Assembly: GCF_040869045.1 (NCBI RefSeq)
Contig: NC_090321.1
Location: forward strand, 75,239,183-75,303,182
Origin: Eurosta solidaginis
Taxonomy: Eukaryota > Arthropoda > Insecta > Diptera > Tephritidae
DNA length: 64,000 nucleotides
Reading direction: 5' to 3'
Under the pieces are notes generated by a model that had not been told where the DNA came from, made no database searches, and saw nothing but the letters and a program-made list of their open reading frames with translations. Shown here piece by piece: positions 12,050 to 22,806 of this stretch (positions within the stretch are counted from its first letter, which is position 1; each line of letters opens with the position of its first letter). The position numbers were made by a program, and so were the translations under genes.

Positions 12050-13185
12050 GTTAGTGTGATAGTTATTCGTTCGTTAAAAAATTTTATGTCATTTTTATAT
12101 TTTTAATTTTTTAAAACGCTAATCGTTTGATAGTCGTTTGATAATGATTGATACACTTCGATATTCGTTTGATAGTTATTCGTTTGTTAGAAAAACGACA
12201 TTTTTTAAAATATCTATGTGAAGTTAGCCCCCCCAACTAAAAATTTTTAATTTTTTAAAACGCTAATCGTTTGATAGTCGTTTGATAATGATTGATACAC
12301 TTCGATATTCGTTTGATAGTTATTCGTTTGTTAGAAAAAAAAAATTTAAATATCTATGTGAAGTTAGCCCCCCCCCACTAAAAATTTTTAATTTTTTAAA
12401 ACGCCAATCGTTTGATAGTCGTTTGATAATGATTGATACACTTCGATATTCGTTTGATAGTTATTCGTTTGTTAGAAAAACGAAATTTTTTAAAATATCT
12501 ATGTGAAGTTAGCCCCCCCCAACTAAAAATTTTTAATTTTTTAAAACGCTAATCGTTTGATAGTCGTTTGATAATGATTGATACACTTCGATATTCGTTT
12601 GATAGTTATTCGTTTGTTAGAAAAAAAAAATTTAAATATCTATGTGAAGTTAGCCCCCCCAACTAAAAATTTTTAATTTTTTAAAACGCTAATCGTTTGA
12701 TAGTCGTTTGATAATGATTGATACACTTCGATATTCGTTTGATAGTTATTCGTTTGTTAGAAAAACGAAATTTTTTAAAATATCTATGTGAAGTTAGCCC
12801 CCCCCAACTAAAAATTTTTAATTTTTTAAAACGCTAATCGTTTGATAGTCGTTTGATAATGATTGATACACTTCGATATTCGTTTGATAGTTATTCGTTT
12901 GTTAGAAAAACGAAATTTTTTAAAATATCTATGTGAAGTTAGCCCCCCCAACTAAAAATTTTTAATTTTTTAAAACGCCAATCGTTTGATAGTCGTTTGA
13001 TAATGATTGATACACTTCGATATTCCTTTGATAGTTATTCGTTTGTTAGAAAAACGAAATTTTTTAAAATATCTATGTGAAGTTAGCCCCCCCAACTAAA
13101 AATTTTTAATTTTTTAAAACGCTAATCGTTTGATAGTCGTTTGATAATGATTGATACACTTCGATATTCGTTTGATAGTTATTCG
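12050..13185. repeat. Left-arm tandem array, about 144-bp unit, 8 copies
   Basis: The block ataatgattg recurs at about 12141, 12285, 12426, 12571, 12711, 12856, 13000 and 13144. Each unit carries a run of 6-9 C followed by AACTAAAAATTTTTAATT, and the word GTGAAGTTAGC just before the C-run. Length variation sits mainly in the C-run and an A-run. Confidence 0.92.
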
Positions 13186-13968
13186 TTCGTTAAAAAATTT
13201 TATGTCATTTTTATATAGGAAGAAGATAAACATTAATTTCAGGGTACCTCTTATCCGTAGTTTTGATTATATCTGTTAAACGGCTTTAAATAAACCAAAT
13301 AGTTCACTTTTATGTCATCAGCATCTTTATTTGATATCCATTTTGTACAATTACATAAAAAATTCCGGGGTCCCTAATATGGGTTTCGACACCATAGGCA
13401 ATAATAATAAAAAAGACTTTAGCCGATTGTCATATCCAATAGGTATACAAAATTTCATGAGAATCGGTCCAGCTGTTTCGGAGGAGTATGGTAACGAAAA
13501 TTGGGCCACGAGAATTTTATAAGGAGAGTTACATACATATGTACAAACTTACATACAGGTTCAATTAATAAAAGAGTGTTAAAAATATTAAAATTTCATG
13601 TGAAGTTAATCCCCCAATTGATAAGTTATAATTTTTTCGAGTTGGGTACATGTATGCATATTTTTCTGAGTTTTGGTATTTTTTCATAACGAATTTTGGT
13701 CCCAAAAATAAACGCGTTGTGGCAACAATATAATGGAGTAGAATTCAAAACTACATACATATATTAAAATTTAAACCTATATTTTTGCATTGATTGTTGT
13801 GCCGTTAACTTCAAGTGATAGCCACGTCGGCGCCGACGAAAATCAACATACTGTAGACCATTTAGTTGAATAATTAGGGCTGATCACATTCAACACGGCG
13901 TCTACAGACTACAACCACAATAAGGATAAGCTTGGCGACAACCGTAACGAATGTCAGGGTCAAATAGA

Positions 13969-14397
13969 TTATATTGCACAGAGTAGTGGGTGATGAAAGC
14001 AAGTCTTTTCTGTGACGTTGTAACCGTGTGCAACTCCAGAACTTCTAGGAAAGTGAGACCGCCCAAGGCAGGAACTGCACTGGAGGGATGACGCAAACGT
14101 ATATATTCTGTAGTTGCAAACAGTGCATAACGGGACAGGTACTAAGAGATTGTGTCCACGACGTGCTTGTGTGTTTTTGCTGGAAAAGATAGGGGAAGAT
14201 GGGGGCGGGGGCTGATGCTCGGCATTGCTCCTGACTGTGCTACTATGATTGTAGTGATGGGTTGGAGCGGCCGTAAGAGTAGGAGGCGCCGATCGGCGCC
14301 AGCAACAGCGGGCAGTAGATATAGTATGCAAAGCAGGGTTGCTGCTGGAGTGTTGCTTCCGCGTCATATTTCTATAGATAGTCATAAGTAAAGCCAA
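13969..14397 (-). pseudogene. Captured LINE fragment with zinc-finger-like motif (left arm)
   Basis: A 142-residue open frame, Pro/Ser-rich in its first half, ends with CTVCNYRIYTFASSLQCSSC and a following HFPRSSG. The Cys spacing resembles the zinc-finger segment that precedes the endonuclease in some dipteran jockey/I-type ORF2 proteins; that family comparison is from memory. It is carried in opposite orientation in the two arms (see 14742-15281), so it was probably captured before the palindrome formed. It is likely not translated. Confidence 0.55.
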
Positions 14398-14889
14398 CTG
14401 AATCTTAATCAGGTTATGCTACGCCTCACATTTTTAGAAATTTTGCGCGCCCAACGCTTTTATTTAATTGTCTGATCTATGCCATAGATTGATAAGGAGT
14501 GTGATGACTAGTACCTAGGACCTACCTAATTATTTTCTAGCTTTTCGTATTATTATTACTTCATGTAAGTATTGTTTTCAATGAAACCGCTTAACTTAAA
14601 AAATTTTTTTTAATTATTTTATTTTCGTGTTAAAACAATGTGTTACATAGTTTTATTTTCTAAATAATCACAAATATTGATCATTTTACATTTACTTCAT
14701 TTTTAATTTCGAAACTAGCATAACTGCACTTTCCATTTTATTTGTTGCGTCCCTCCCATAAATTGTTATCCTCGGAGCAGTTCCCTGCAGCTGGTTTGCT
14801 CCATACCCGTCCCCGAAAAATTTTCAACGCATTTGTGGCTCCCTGCTGTTCACGTCTAACGACGCCCCGCGGCCGACGCAGAAGCGTAC
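14356..14889. other. Unique centre of the Galileo-like element
   Basis: This is the region between the inverted arms. It is AT-rich with no element-specific gene. Its right edge encodes extra residues of the captured fragment (FVAPCCSRL) that the left arm lacks. Confidence 0.6.
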
Positions 14890-15281
14890 CTGTGCAACAC
14901 TCCAGCAGCAACCCTGCTTTGCATACTATATCTACTGCCCGCTGTTGCTGGCGCCGATCGGCGCCTCCTACTCTTACGGCCGCTCCAACCCATCACTACA
15001 ATCATAGTAGCACAGTCAGGAGCAATGCCGAGCATCAGCCCCCGCCCCCATCTTCCCCTATCTTTTCCAGCAAAAACACACAAGCACGTCGTGGACACAA
15101 TCTCTTAGTACCTGTCCCGTTGTGCACTGTTTGCAACTACAGAATATATACGTTTGCGTCATCCCTCCAGTGCAGTTCCTGCCTTGGGCGGTCTCACTTT
15201 CCTAGAAGTTCTGGAGTTGCACACGGTTACAACGTCACAGAAAAGGCTTGCTTTCATCACCCACTACTCTGTGCAATATAA
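14742..15281 (+). pseudogene. Captured LINE fragment with zinc-finger-like motif (right arm)
   Basis: A 179-residue open frame. Its last 137 or so residues match the left-arm copy with a single visible change (Thr to Ala near the end). The extra N-terminal part contains NAFVAPCCSRL, a phrase I associate with the zinc-finger linker region of jockey-type LINEs. Both copies remain open, which is expected if the arms are recent or homogenised and does not by itself prove function. Confidence 0.55.
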
Positions 15282-16049
15282 TCTATTTGACCCTGACATT
15301 CGCTACGGTTGTCGCCAAGCTTATCTTTATTGTGGTTGTAGTCTGTAGACGCCGTGTTGAATGTGATCAGCCCTAATTATTCAACTAAATGGTCTACAGT
15401 ATGTTGATTTTCGTCGGCGCCGACGTGGCTATCACTTGAAGTTAACGGCACAACAATCAATGCAAAAATATAGGTTTAAATTTTAATATATGTATGTAGT
15501 TTTGAATTCTACTCCATTATATTGTTGCCACAACGCGTTTATTTTTGGGACCAAAATTCGTTATGAAAAAATACCAAAACTCAGAAAAATATGCATACAT
15601 GTACCCAACTCGAAAAAATTATAACTTATCAATTGGGGGATTAACTTCACATGAAATTTTAATATTTTTAACACTCTTTTATTAATTGAACCTGTATGTA
15701 AGTTTGTACATATGTATGAAACTCTTCTTATAAAATTCTCGTGGCCCAATTTTCGTTACCATACTCCTCCGAAACAGCTGGACCGATTCTCATGAAATTT
15801 TGTATACCTATTGGATATGACAATCGGCTAAAGTCTTTTTTATTATTATTGCCTATGGTGTCGAAACCCATATTAGGGACCCCGGAATTTTTTATGTAAT
15901 TGTACAAAATGGATATCAAATAAAGATGCTGATGACATAAAAGTAAACTATTTGGTTTATTTAAAGCCGTTTAACAGATATAATCAAAACTACGGATAAG
16001 AGGTACCCTGAAATTAATGTTTATCTTCTTCCTATATATAAAAATGACA

Positions 16050-16205
16050 TAAAATTTGTATGCCCTTCTAACTTAAGAGCCGCAACGAGGGGAGTGCAGC
16101 CAGTTGCATTATCACGTATTATCAACCAGAGAATGACATAGACATCGCTTCGAGCTCCTAGGCCTCTAGAGCCTGAAAAATTATCAACTGGGGGCAATTT
16201 GACAT
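16050..16205. other. Right-arm-only segment
   Basis: About 155 bases (including gccgcaacgaggggagtg) lie between the inner inverted segment and the right tandem array and have no mirror in the left arm. This is an insertion on the right or a deletion on the left. No gene is seen. Confidence 0.5.
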
Positions 16206-19068
16206 ATGTAGATATTTAAATTTTTTTTAACGAACGAATAACTATCAAACGCATATAAAAGCGTATCAAATATTATCAAACGATTAGCGTTTTAAAATAT
16301 TAAAAATTTTTAGTTGGGGGGGCTAACTTCACATAGATATTTTAAAAAATGTCGTTTTTCTAACAAACGAATAACTATCAAACGAATATCGAAGTGTATC
16401 AATCATTATCAAACGACTATCAAACGATTAGCGTTTTAAAAAATTAAAAATTTTTAGTTGGGGGGGCTAACTTCACATAGATATTTTAAAAAATGTCGTT
16501 TTTCTAACAAACGGATAACTATCAAACGAATATCGAAGTGTATCAATCATTATCAAACGACTATCAAACGATTAGCGTTTTAAAAAATTAAAAATTTTTA
16601 GTTGGGGGGGCTAACTTCACATAGATATTTTAAAAAATGTCGTTTTTCTAACAAACGAATAACTATCAAACGAATATCGAAGTGTATCAATCATTATCAA
16701 ACGACTATCAAACGATTAGCGTTTTAAAAAATTAAAAATTTTTAGTTGGGGGGGCTAACTTCACATAGATATTTTAAAAAATGTAGTTTTTCTTACAAAC
16801 GAATAACTATCAAACGAATATCGAAGTGTATCAATCATTATCAAACGACTATCAAACGATTAGCGTTTTAAAAAATTAAAAATTTTTAGTTGGGGGGGCT
16901 AACTTCACATAGATATTTTAAAAAATTTCGTTTTTCTAACAAACGAATAACTATCAAACGAATATCGAAGTGTATCAATCATTATCAAACGACTATCAAA
17001 CGATTAGCGTTTAAAAAAATTAAAAATTTTTAGTTGGGGGGGCTAACTTCACATAGATATTTTAAAAAATGTCGTTTTTCTAACAAACGAATAACTATCA
17101 AACGAATATCGAAGTGTATCAATCATTATCAAACGACTATCAAACGATTAGCGTTTTAAAAAATTAAAAATTTTTAGTTGGGGGGGCTAACTTCACATAG
17201 ATATTTTAAAAAATTTCGTTTTTCTAACAAACGAATAACTATCAAACGAATATCGAAGTGTATCAATCATTATCAAACGACTATCAAACGATTAGCGTTT
17301 TAAAAAATTAAAAATTTTTAGTTGGGGGGGCTAACTTCACATAGATATTTTAAAAAATGTCGTTTTTCTAACAAACGAATAACTATCAAACGAATATCGA
17401 AGTGTATCAATCATTATCAAACGACTATCAAACGATTAGCGTTTTAAAAAATTAAAAATTTTTAGTTGGGGGGCTAACTTCACATAGATATTTTAAAAAA
17501 TTTCGTTTTTCTAACAAACGAATAACTATCAAACGAATATTGAAGTGTATCAATCATTATCAAACGACTATCAAACGATTAGCGTTTTAAAAAATTAAAA
17601 ATTTTTAGTTGGAGGGGCTAACTTCACATAGATATTTTAAAAAATTTCGTTTTTCTAACAAACGAATAACTATCAAACGAATATCCAAGTGTATCAATCA
17701 TTATCAAACGACTATCAAACGATTAGCGTTTTAAAAAATTAAAAATTTTTAGTTGGGGGGGCTAACTTCACATAGATATTTTAAAAAATTTCGTTTTTCT
17801 AACAAACGAATAACTATCAAACGAATATCGAAGTGTATCAATCATTATCAAACGACTATCAAACGATTAGCGTTTAAAAAAATTAAAAATTTTTAGTTGG
17901 GGGGGCTAACTTCACATAGATATTTTAAAAAATGTCGTTTTTCTAACAAACGAATAACTATCAAACGAATTACGAAGTGTATCAATCATTATCAAACGAC
18001 TATCAAACGATTAGCGTTTTAAAAAATTAAAAATTTTTAGTTGGGGGGGCTAACTTCACATAGATATTTTAAAAAATTTCGTTTTTCTAACAAACGAATA
18101 ACTATCAAACGAATATCGAAGTGTATCAATCATTATCAAAGGACTATCAAACGATTAGCGTTTTAAAAAATTAAAAATTTTTAGTTGGGGGGGCTAACTT
18201 CACATAGATATTTTAAAAAATTTCGTTTTTCTAACAAACGAATAACTATCAAACGAATATCGAAGTGTATCAATCATTATCAAACGACTATCAAACGATT
18301 AGCGTTTTAAAAAATTAAAAATTTTTAGTTGGGGGGGCTAACTTCACATAGATATTTTAAAAAATGTAGTTTTTCTAACAAACGAATAACTATCAAACGA
18401 ATATCGAAGTGTATCAATCATTATCAAACGACTATCAAACGATTAGCGTTTTAAAAAATTAAAAATTTTTAGTTGGGGGGGCTAACTTCACATAGATATT
18501 TTAAAAAATTTCGTTTTTCTAACAAACGAATAACTATCAAACGAATATCGAAGTGTATCAATCATTATCAAACGACTATCAAACGATTAGCGTTTAAAAA
18601 AATTAAAAATTTTTAGTTGGGGGGGCTAACTTCACATAGATATTTTAAAAAATGTCGTTTTTCTAACAAACGAATAACTATCAAACGAATATCGAAGTGT
18701 ATCAATCATTATCAAACGACTATCAAACGATTAGCGTTTTAAAAAATTAAAAATTTTTAGTTGGGGGGGCTAACTTCACATAGATATTTTAAAAAATTTC
18801 GTTTTTCTAACAAATGAATAACTATCAAACGAATATCGAAGTGTATCAATCATTATCAAACGATTATCAAACGATTAGCGTTTTAAAAAATTAAAAATTT
18901 TTAGTTGGGGGGGCTAACTTCACATAGATATTTTAAAAAATTTCGTTTTTCTAACAAACGAATAACTATCAAACGAATATCGAAGTGTATCAATCATTAT
19001 CAAACGACTATCAAACGATTAGCATTTTAAAAAATTAAAAATTTTTAGTTGGGGGGGGGGGCTAACTT
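16206..19068. repeat. Right-arm tandem array, about 144-bp unit, about 20 copies
   Basis: Reverse complement of the left array. Units carry GGGGGGGCTAACTTCAC followed by an AT-rich block and repeated atcaaacga words. Units differ at a few recurring positions (gtcgttt or ttcgttt), and neighbouring units alternate in this, suggesting expansion by unequal exchange of two-unit blocks. Confidence 0.92.
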
Positions 19069-19078
19069 CACACCGCTT

Positions 19079-19211
19079 CCGCACGACTGGGCCAACCTTA
19101 TAGCTGCTACGAGTAGTAAATACGTCGTACATGAAATGAAGCAGGAAGAGTTTTTTGACTTCAGTGCCCTCCTTAAAATGAACTACACTTGAAGAACACC
19201 AAACTCAAGAG
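19079..19211 (+). pseudogene. Transposase-like gene, exon resuming after the foldback element
   Basis: The frame resumes with the duplicated CCGCACG and encodes DWANLIAATSSKYVVHEM and an acidic segment. An in-frame TGA at 19190-19192 stops it. The exon ends at 19211 with a GT donor (gtagtttt), and its phase joins exactly to the acceptor at 21788. The join reads through in the original frame except for the TGA, so that codon is a point mutation rather than a natural end. Confidence 0.72.
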
Positions 19212-19265
19212 GTAGTTTTCACATCGAAACTTATAAATTTCAAACTTTTTCTTTATTAAACATAT

Positions 19266-21715
19266 TTTTTTTTATTTTTTTTTTTTGCGGGGAGGCTGAA
19301 AAATGCCTAATGCACCATAATTGCTGCCGTCGCAGCAACCGTGTGTCCGTAGACTAAAAAACAACCCCGTTCTGGAACCGTCGCCCACCCCGGCACCACT
19401 TTCGCATTACTTCAGGGTGGCGTTCCATATTTCTCATTTTTTAAGAGCCTACTGTTGTCCCTGCGTCCAGGTTCCCGCTATTTGCTCTGAGTGTCCATTT
19501 AATCGCCACTGCTTCGCATGCGCATTTCTCTGCGCTCCCTCTCAGCATCCATCAGGCGTGTCATTACTATAAATGCCATTTTGCTCACTGCAGTCCAGCA
19601 TTCTTTCCTGCTGCATATATGTGAAACTAAATTTCTCGTGGTAGGTTCCTCCCCAAAGACTCCATGCAAGGTGAGTCTTTCTTCGTGGAAACGGGGGCAG
19701 TAGAACATGACGTGTTCTGCGTTTTCTAACTCTGTGGTACACATTGGGCAATGAGGATCTTCCTCTATCCTACGCTTCCATAAATACTCTTTGAAACCGC
19801 CATGTCCACTCATTATCTGCGTGAGATGGTAGTTCAGTTCGCCGTGCTTCCGCTCATTCCATTGAGCTACGTTCCAAACTAGTGTGAAAGTCCAACGCCC
19901 TTTACTCGAGGCCTCCCACCGTTCTTGCCACTTAGCTATTGTTTGTGTCCTTGCTCTTTTCTTGTCTTCTTCAGATGGTCGCTCGATATTAGTGTTATAC
20001 AGATCGGCCATTTCGCTTGCCAGTAAGTCCACTGGGATTTTCCGGGTTAGAACCAGGATCGCGTCGTCGGACACCGTCCGATAAGCACTTGCTATTCTTA
20101 AAGAAGCAAGTCGGTACGCTGCTAATATATATTTTTGATGGGTCTGTTTAAATCCATACCACACTGGTGCTGCGTATAGTATTATTGAGCTGGTTACTGT
20201 GGACAATAGCTGACGTATAGCTTCGCTCGGACCACCAATGTTAGGCATTATTCGCATAAGTGATCCATTAACTTTGGTAATTTTCTCCCCCACCGCTCTG
20301 AAGTGCTCTTTGAAAGTTAACTTAGAGTCAATGTGCACTCCTAAGTATTTTAAGGAATCCTTTGAGGTGATTTGATGATCCCCGACAGTTAAGACTAACT
20401 CGTTCGCCGACCGTTTGGAGCTTACTAATACCACTTCCGTCTTTTGGCTAGCCAACTCCAGTCCTGTATTGGTCAGCCATTCCTTTATTCTTGCTACGGC
20501 GTCATTACATAATGCTTGAAGCAGGTCCAGTTTCTTGGCCACTACTACCACTGCAATATCATCAGCATATCCCACAATTTGCGTGTTTTCTGGTAGATCA
20601 ATCTTTAGCACCCCGTCATACATTACATTCCAAAGCGTTGGACCGAGAACAGATCCCTGTGGGACGCCTCCTGTGATTTTGTACTCGTTAGCTCCTTGAT
20701 CCGTGTCAAAAAGAAGTACTCTGTCTTTAAGATAGCTACCTATAATTCTGCGTAAGTAAGCTGGAGTGCCGAAGCTTTGCAGCGCTGCCATTATCTGCAT
20801 CCAGTTCGCAGTATTAAAAGCATTCTTGATGTCCAACATAATCAGTGCACAGAACTTCCTTTTATTTTGGCCTCCAGAGATAGCTTCTCTAGCTATATTG
20901 ACGACTGTTTGTATTGCATCTACGGTGGATCTTGATTTGCGAAATCCATATCGACTATTCGATAAGCCACCTGGTCTTTCTAGAGTCAGCTGTAGGCGCT
21001 CACTAATTATACGCTCGAAAATCTTCCCTAGGGAATCCAGCATGCAAAGTGGCCTATATGAGGATGGTTGGTCCGGCTGTTTACCACGTTTCAGCAATAG
21101 GACAAGTCTTTGTCGTTTCCACGGGCGAGGGAACACGCCTTCTTGCATACAGGCATTAAAAAGATCAGTAAATAATGTAGCCCTAGTTGTAATCGCGGCT
21201 TTAAGGGCTATGTTTGGTACTTCGTCGGGTCCTGGGGATTTGTTATCAGCAACTCTTTTTGCAGCGTCCAGCACCTCTTGCTCTGTAATTTGCGGAATTT
21301 CCGTACTTTCTAGATCGTCGCTTGGATAAGTCCAGCCATCTTGCGCCGGGAAAAGTGTTTCAACAATAATATTCATCAGTATCGGGCACGTAGGTTGCTG
21401 TGATATCGGTCCTTTAACTTTGGCCATCACAGTTCTGTAGGCTGATCCCCAAGGATCTAGGTCGACATTATCCAGCAGTTGCCTAAAGCATAACTTCTTG
21501 CTTTTTTTCATGGCATTTTTAAGTGCCTTTCTTTGTGCGACATAGGTGCTGTGTAGCTTGCATATCGTGGTGATGAGCGTTCCATCTGCGCTATTCTTCG
21601 TGCTTTGTGGCATTTTCTACGCTCTTCCGCAATTTCGTCATTCCACCAATATACCGGAGTGCGCTGTGCTTTTCCGCGACTTCTGGGCATGGCAGCATCA
21701 CATGCCATACAAACA
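19266..21715 (-). mobile_element. R1-clade LINE, 5'-truncated
   Basis: TATTAAACATAT occurs at 19254-19265 and 21716-21727. A T-run next to the left copy is the poly-A tail of the minus-strand element. The body encodes the reverse transcriptase half of ORF2 only; ORF1 and the endonuclease are missing. Confidence 0.9.
19499..21708 (-). pseudogene. R1-type reverse transcriptase, ORF2 C-terminal part
   Basis: A frame of 704 codons remains open from 21613 to 19499. A frameshift near 21560-21620 separates it from upstream coding (PVYWWNDEIAEERRK). Recognisable blocks in order are NKSPGPDEVPN, YRPLCMLDSLGKIFERII, FRKSRSTVDAI, the catalytic YADDIAVVV, KYLGVHID, and a C-terminal CPMCTTELENAEHVMFYC zinc motif. 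These are R1-clade ORF2 features. All RT catalytic residues look present, so this copy is dead through 5' truncation and the frameshift rather than active-site loss. It sits antisense inside a transposase intron. Confidence 0.9.
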
Positions 21716-21788
21716 TATTAAACATATAATGATACTTATCTATATGTATGTATATATTTAGTCTATTTATTTAATCTCGTCAATTTCA

Positions 21789-22112
21789 GGTGACAAGTTT
21801 GAGTGGAAAAACGTTCGCTGGATGCGCTATGAGAAACAAAAGCCTGGAGTTTTACAATATAAGACGTCTTTGAAACCAGAAGTGGAATTTAATGAGTTAA
21901 ACATCATCCCACGTCGTCCAGGAAAGTCGATTCCTCTTTTGCCGACGACCTATACATCTTTGTTGACTATAACAAAAAACAAAAAGCAAGATTTATTGGA
22001 TATGCTGCCCCTGATCAACACCGATTTTCATAATTTTTATAGACATCTACCAGCAGAAGGTGAATGCGAAGTCGGAGCTTATTCGGACCTAGATGATATA
22101 GAGCATACTTAA
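21789..22112 (+). pseudogene. Transposase-like gene, last exon
   Basis: Begins in phase after the acceptor tttcag with GDKFEWKNVRWMRYEKQKPG and ends at TAA 22110-22112 with an acidic tail (GAYSDLDDIEHT). The phase match with 19211 ties it to the same gene. An AT-rich 3' region of about 500 bases then leads to the right inverted end. Confidence 0.72.
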
Positions 22113-22630
22113 TAATAATTATTATCATTATTTTCTATACTTACATATATGCAAATAGTAGTTTAATATTATACACGATGTTTTTGAATTTTTTAATTAA
22201 AAATAAATGGCATGTTTTCCTTATTTTAAAACAAATTCATTAATAAAATTAATTCAAAGATAATTGCCGCATGAAAAAAAGCTTATTTTGGCTTTTTTTT
22301 TTAATTGGCTTTCGTCAAAAAAACTTGTGTCGACATAAGACAAAAAAACCATGTCCTATTTTACAAAAATGAAATTTGAAAAAATAGCTTGTATGAGGTA
22401 GGATGATTTTCTGTAAGGAAAGGCATTTGACAAAACAACTTACTTATTTATTTTGTATTTATTTAAAAAAGTAAAAGGTTTAAAATAAATCAACTGATTG
22501 AAGAAGACTTCGTTAATTACCAGTATCCAGGTTTAAGTGATTTTGTCCTTTATATGTAAGGAATCTTTATAGTGGAAGGCCCTAAACACGTTTTTTCGCT
22601 CTCCTGAAAAGTTTGCTTTTGAAACAGGTT
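22113..22630 (+). other. 3' non-coding part of the DNA transposon
   Basis: AT-rich. It contains words related to the inverted ends (tttcgtcaaaaaaacttgtgtcg near 22310 and gcatttgacaaaacaactt near 22425), mirroring those near the left end. Confidence 0.55.
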
Positions 22631-22647
22631 ATTTTGTCAAATGTCCA
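22631..22647 (-). repeat. Right terminal inverted repeat
   Basis: TTTTGTCAAATGTCCA, the reverse complement of the left end at 9017 apart from one inner base. Confidence 0.8.
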
Positions 22648-22806
22648 CAGATATGTATATACAAAAATTTTTTTTTATCAATCATCGTTAGGTATACTAA
22701 GTGAAGGGGGTGGACTTTAACTTTTTTTCTCCCTCCAATCCCTAACTGCCTTACGTGGCAAACGTTTTTTTTTTTAATCTACGATTTGACCTTTTTTTTT
22801 TTGAGT

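Larger units (their letters stand above)
12041..19078. mobile_element. Galileo/foldback-like element, 7-bp target duplication
   Basis: The element begins AAGCGGTGTG and ends CACACCGCTT. CCGCACG flanks it on both sides (12034-12040, 19079-19085), and the interrupted reading frame continues in register across that duplication. Long inverted arms hold a tandem unit of about 144 bp (8 copies left, about 20 right), then an inverted inner segment with a captured protein-coding fragment, around a unique centre at about 14356-14889. A 7-bp duplication with long repeat-filled arms is what is described for Galileo of the P superfamily; no transposase is present, so the assignment rests on structure alone. 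Confidence 0.85.
19212..21788 (+). other. Transposase intron, enlarged by an R1-type LINE
   Basis: Donor gtagtttt at 19212 and acceptor tttcag ending at 21788. Without the LINE the intron is about 115 bp, a normal size for a fly. The insertion is flanked by a 12-bp duplication, TATTAAACATAT. Confidence 0.7.
9010..22654 (+). mobile_element. DNA transposon with TGGACATTTGACAAAA inverted ends
   Basis: The left end TGGACATTTGACAAAAC (from 9017) is mirrored at the right end (to 22647). The inverted match extends outward through CTG and ATAT on both sides. Flanking GTAGAT and GTATAT may be an imperfect 6-bp target duplication. Between the ends lies one spliced transposase-like gene on the plus strand, interrupted by three insertions (10527-11263, 12041-19078, 19266-21715). 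Without them the element is about 3.4 kb. The superfamily was not recognised. Confidence 0.75.

Noticed and set aside
12050..13185. Regular repeats as a possible CRISPR array
   Set aside because: Units are tandem without unique spacers, the period is about 144 bp, and the genome is eukaryotic.
20766..21329. 187-residue plus-strand frame
   Set aside because: Antisense shadow of the R1-type reverse transcriptase.
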